From positions 1 through 11,411 of the forward strand of contig RBNI01006368.1 in assembly GCA_003990745.1 (NCBI GenBank): a DNA stretch of 11,411 nucleotides, read 5' to 3'. The notes below the pieces were generated by a model that was given only the letters and a program-made list of their open reading frames with translations, had not been told where the DNA came from and did no database searches. Every line of letters starts with the position of its first letter. The first letter of the stretch is position 1. The stretch comes from Jimgerdemannia flammicorona (Eukaryota; Mucoromycota; Endogonomycetes; Endogonales; Endogonaceae). A program made the position numbers and the translations under genes. Below, in pieces: positions 9,735 through 11,411 of this stretch.

Positions 9735-10196
9735 GAGATTCTGGGGAACTTTTGAATAGCAGTTGGAGCTCAGTTGGGTATGATAAGGAGGCCAGATAGA
9801 GAGAGGGGGCAGTGGGAGGATCTGAAATCTAGATTAGTAGGAGGTGTGGGTAATGAATGGCTCATTGTAGGATGGGTTTTAGCTATATAGATAGGGCTAG
9901 CTGGACATTGGCTCTTTGTTTTTGAGAAGAGGCAGTAGTTGGATATATAGAAGAAGTTGTTGAGATAGGAGGAGTTGATGGGAGATCTGTTGACTGAATA
10001 GTGGATTGGTTGGGGCCCTCAGAGTAGGTGACATCACTGTTTAGTAGAAGAGATCTGTGAATAGAGTGATGGGAGGGTGGTGATGGTGAATGACAAGGTA
10101 GTCTTTTATCAAGAGAAAGTGGGAGGAGGAAGGTTCTCCTAGGGAGATTAGGTAAGAGTGGACACAATATACTATATAGAGAATAGATGATATATT

Positions 10197-10202
10197 AATA
10201 AA
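10197..10202 (+). promoter_or_regulatory. Polyadenylation signal AATAAA of the right LINE
   Basis: The hexamer AATAAA lies 21 bases before the poly(A) run, a normal distance for a eukaryotic cleavage and polyadenylation signal. It marks the end of the element's transcript. Confidence 0.6.
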
Positions 10203-10223
10203 GGAAGGAGTCTAAGTAACTAT

Positions 10224-10243
10224 AAAAAAAAAAAAAAAAAAAA
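10224..10243 (+). repeat. Poly(A) tail of the right LINE, 20 A
   Basis: An uninterrupted run of 20 A follows TAACTAT and ends at C 10,244. It marks the 3' end of the right copy. Its survival without substitutions fits either a fairly recent insertion or the fact that C-to-T and G-to-A decay cannot act on A:T pairs. Confidence 0.85.
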
Positions 10244-11245
10244 CTTTATAAACTTAAAGATATGAGAGCTATTTATTATATAATATTCAGACTTCTTATA
10301 ATAGTATATTATTTAATATTATTAAGAAAAATAATAATTAATTTATTAAAAATATATTTATAAAATACTGATAGTCTTATATCTATTTTGTTTAAATATT
10401 TTGAGTTAGTTTGAGTAAGTATTAGATAGTAGTAGTTGTTTATTATTTAGCTTAAAAGTGAGAATTTTATTTTAAATTATTAGTTAATAAATACTAAGTT
10501 ATAATATAATAGATACTTAATCTGAGAAATATAGTAGATTTTATTATTTTATATTTTTGATCTTTTTGACTTCTCAGAGTCTTTAGTAGAGATATAGAGA
10601 TAAGTTTAAAGTATATTTATTTATAGACTTACTAGTTTCTTTATCTTTATTTTGAACTATTTTAATCTAAGATTTATTTACTCTATATATATATAAGTTT
10701 ACTAACTATAAGATAGTTAAGTTATGATTTCTTTTTTTATAGTAAGTTGTTTTTACTATATATAAGTTTCTACTATACTAAATTTAAGAATTAAATTTAG
10801 ATATTATAATTAAATATCTATTCTTTAATTTTTATTTCTAATTTAAATTAACTATTATAATTATAATTAATTTTTTTTATAATTATTTAGTATTTTATCT
10901 TTTTAATAGTTTATTTAAAATTTTCTTTTACTTAATAGTTAACTATAGTTAATAAAATATCTAATTATTTAAATAATATAATATTTATAGTAATAATTAT
11001 TATATAACTTCTAATTAATCTTAGAATATAAATAAATATTAAAATTAAATAATAAATTTTATATAAAATAATAAAAAACTAATTAAAAGATATTTTAAAA
11101 GTTTAAAATCTAATCTAACTGAGTTTTTATTTTATATAATAATAAATTAAAAAATATAAAATAAAGAAGTTGAGTTTATAAGTTATTATTAATAAAGTAA
11201 AAGCTAGTTATTTTTAAAAATATTAATATTATCTATATTATAATT

Positions 11246-11265
11246 ATTTTATTTTATTTTATTTT
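11246..11265. repeat. ATTTT tandem repeat, four units
   Basis: Four consecutive ATTTT units lie within the AT-rich flank, followed by ATAAT. Probably a simple-sequence by-product of the base composition. Confidence 0.8.
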
Positions 11266-11390
11266 ATAATAATTATTAATACTAAATTAATATAAAGCAT
11301 TTATAATTGATATAGATATATTAAGAGTAAAATAAATAATAACTATTTTTTCAATTTTATATTAATAGTAATTGCTCAAGTATATAGCTC

Positions 11391-11405
11391 TTTTTTTTTT
11401 TTTTT
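11391..11405. repeat. Poly(T) run, 15 T
   Basis: The uninterrupted run of 15 T follows a C and is followed by ATAAAA at the window edge. It could be the poly(A) tail of a further LINE copy on the minus strand extending to the right, or simply a long homopolymer in AT-rich DNA. Confidence 0.7.
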
Positions 11406-11411
11406 ATAAAA

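Larger units (their letters stand above)
5735..10116 (+). repeat. Right arm of the long inverted repeat
   Basis: This is the partner of 1-4,390. The two arms face away from each other at their 3' ends, and their 5' ends are separated by about 1.34 kb of left-copy ORF1. The arms would fold into a large imperfect hairpin in single-stranded DNA or in a read-through transcript. Confidence 0.85.
6518..10160 (+). pseudogene. LINE ORF2 polyprotein: endonuclease, reverse transcriptase, zinc motif (right copy, broken)
   Basis: This is the same catalytic ORF as in the left copy. Its start codon is lost: ATA at 6,518-6,520 lies where the left copy has ATG. Many in-frame TAG and TGA codons stand where the left copy keeps Trp, Gln or Arg. 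At least two frameshifts come from deletions relative to the left copy: 13 bases near 7,094-7,100 in the endonuclease and about 10 bases near 7,710 before the polymerase. The longest clear stretch is 8,403-8,846 in the polymerase. Charged helical linker sequence lies at 7,469-7,700. The natural end is probably near 10,150, before AATAAA, but stops blur it. Motif A and the zinc ligands are kept, while motif C is damaged. It cannot be functional. Confidence 0.88.
5735..10243 (+). mobile_element. L1-like LINE, right copy (5'-truncated, with poly(A) tail)
   Basis: This second copy of the same family lies in the opposite orientation. Similarity to the left copy starts inside ORF1, around the shared K-D-P-[FY] at 5,759, and runs colinearly to the end. 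It ends with AATAAA and 20 A residues, as expected for target-primed reverse transcription of a polyadenylated RNA. Abrupt 5' truncation is also typical of LINEs. ORF1 and ORF2 are both interrupted, with many TAG and TGA codons where the left copy has TGG or CAG. Total length is about 4.5 kb. I saw no convincing target-site duplication. Confidence 0.9.
10244..11411. other. Extremely AT-rich gene-free flank
   Basis: Both strands are full of stops and no reading frame of note is present. G+C is about one tenth by eye. I found no CpG, CpC or GpG in this stretch and only about five CpA, while CpT and its complement ApG remain common. TpA is very abundant. This is the composition left by heavy C-to-T decay of a repeat, and the original sequence is no longer recognisable. 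An AT isochore of a fungal genome, or subtelomeric or centromeric DNA, would look like this. No telomere repeat, tRNA or other RNA gene was seen. Confidence 0.8.

Noticed and set aside
1..10243. A single insertion with a 5' inversion by twin priming
   Set aside because: Twin priming gives two non-overlapping parts of one element. Here both halves carry the same ORF1 end and nearly the whole of ORF2.
1..10243. Retrovirus-like or LTR retrotransposon, or a group II intron or retron
   Set aside because: No long terminal repeats, protease, integrase or intron structure. The APE endonuclease upstream of the polymerase and the poly(A) tail are LINE features.
5670..10251. TTTATAA at 5,670-5,676 and 10,245-10,251 as a target-site duplication of the right copy
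   Set aside because: Seven A/T bases match by chance easily in this composition, the 5' copy is about 60 bases from the apparent boundary, and the match does not extend.
10244..11411. Mitochondrial DNA, replication origin or centromere
   Set aside because: Nothing but AT-richness supports these. No tRNA, gene or origin motif was seen, and the sharp loss of C outside CpT is better explained by mutational decay.

Overview
The window holds no intact host gene. Two decayed copies of one non-LTR retrotransposon (LINE) fill almost all of it. They lie head to head and are followed by about 1.17 kb of extremely AT-rich, gene-free DNA. The organism is most likely a filamentous fungus. CpG is almost absent, and many differences between the two copies are C to T in CpA or the complementary TpG to TpA. 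The flank has lost nearly all C except C followed by T. This looks like repeat-induced point mutation (RIP) or a related methylation-linked decay. I cannot place the species, and the phylum is an inference.

Layout. Positions 1 to about 5,700 hold the left copy on the minus strand. Its 3' end lies beyond base 1, and its 5' end is near 5.65-5.72 kb. It keeps the longer 5' part, with a Gly-rich ORF1 N-terminal region found only here. Positions about 5,735-10,243 hold the right copy on the plus strand. It is 5'-truncated within ORF1 and ends in AATAAA followed by a 20-base poly(A) tail. Left 1-4,390 and right 5,735-10,116 are colinear inverted arms of about 4.38 kb, separated by the left copy's ORF1 5' part (about 1.34 kb). 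Positions 10,244-11,411 are AT-rich (about one tenth G+C by eye) and end in a poly(T) run.

Element biology. ORF1 probably encodes an RNA-binding or chaperone protein. ORF2 has, in order, an APE-type endonuclease (LNVNGL, GDFN, KIDWIL, SDH), a LINE reverse transcriptase (GEDGL, FLDQEKAYD, QGDPLSP, F-x-D-D) and a C-terminal C-x2-C-x14-H-x4-C zinc motif. I saw no RNase H. This order and the poly(A) tail are L1-like. Both copies are dead: they carry many stops, several frameshifts and different lost catalytic residues. I found no new functional system. The points of interest are the inverted-pair geometry, the complementary damage, the C-survival pattern in the flank and an L1-like element in a probable fungus.
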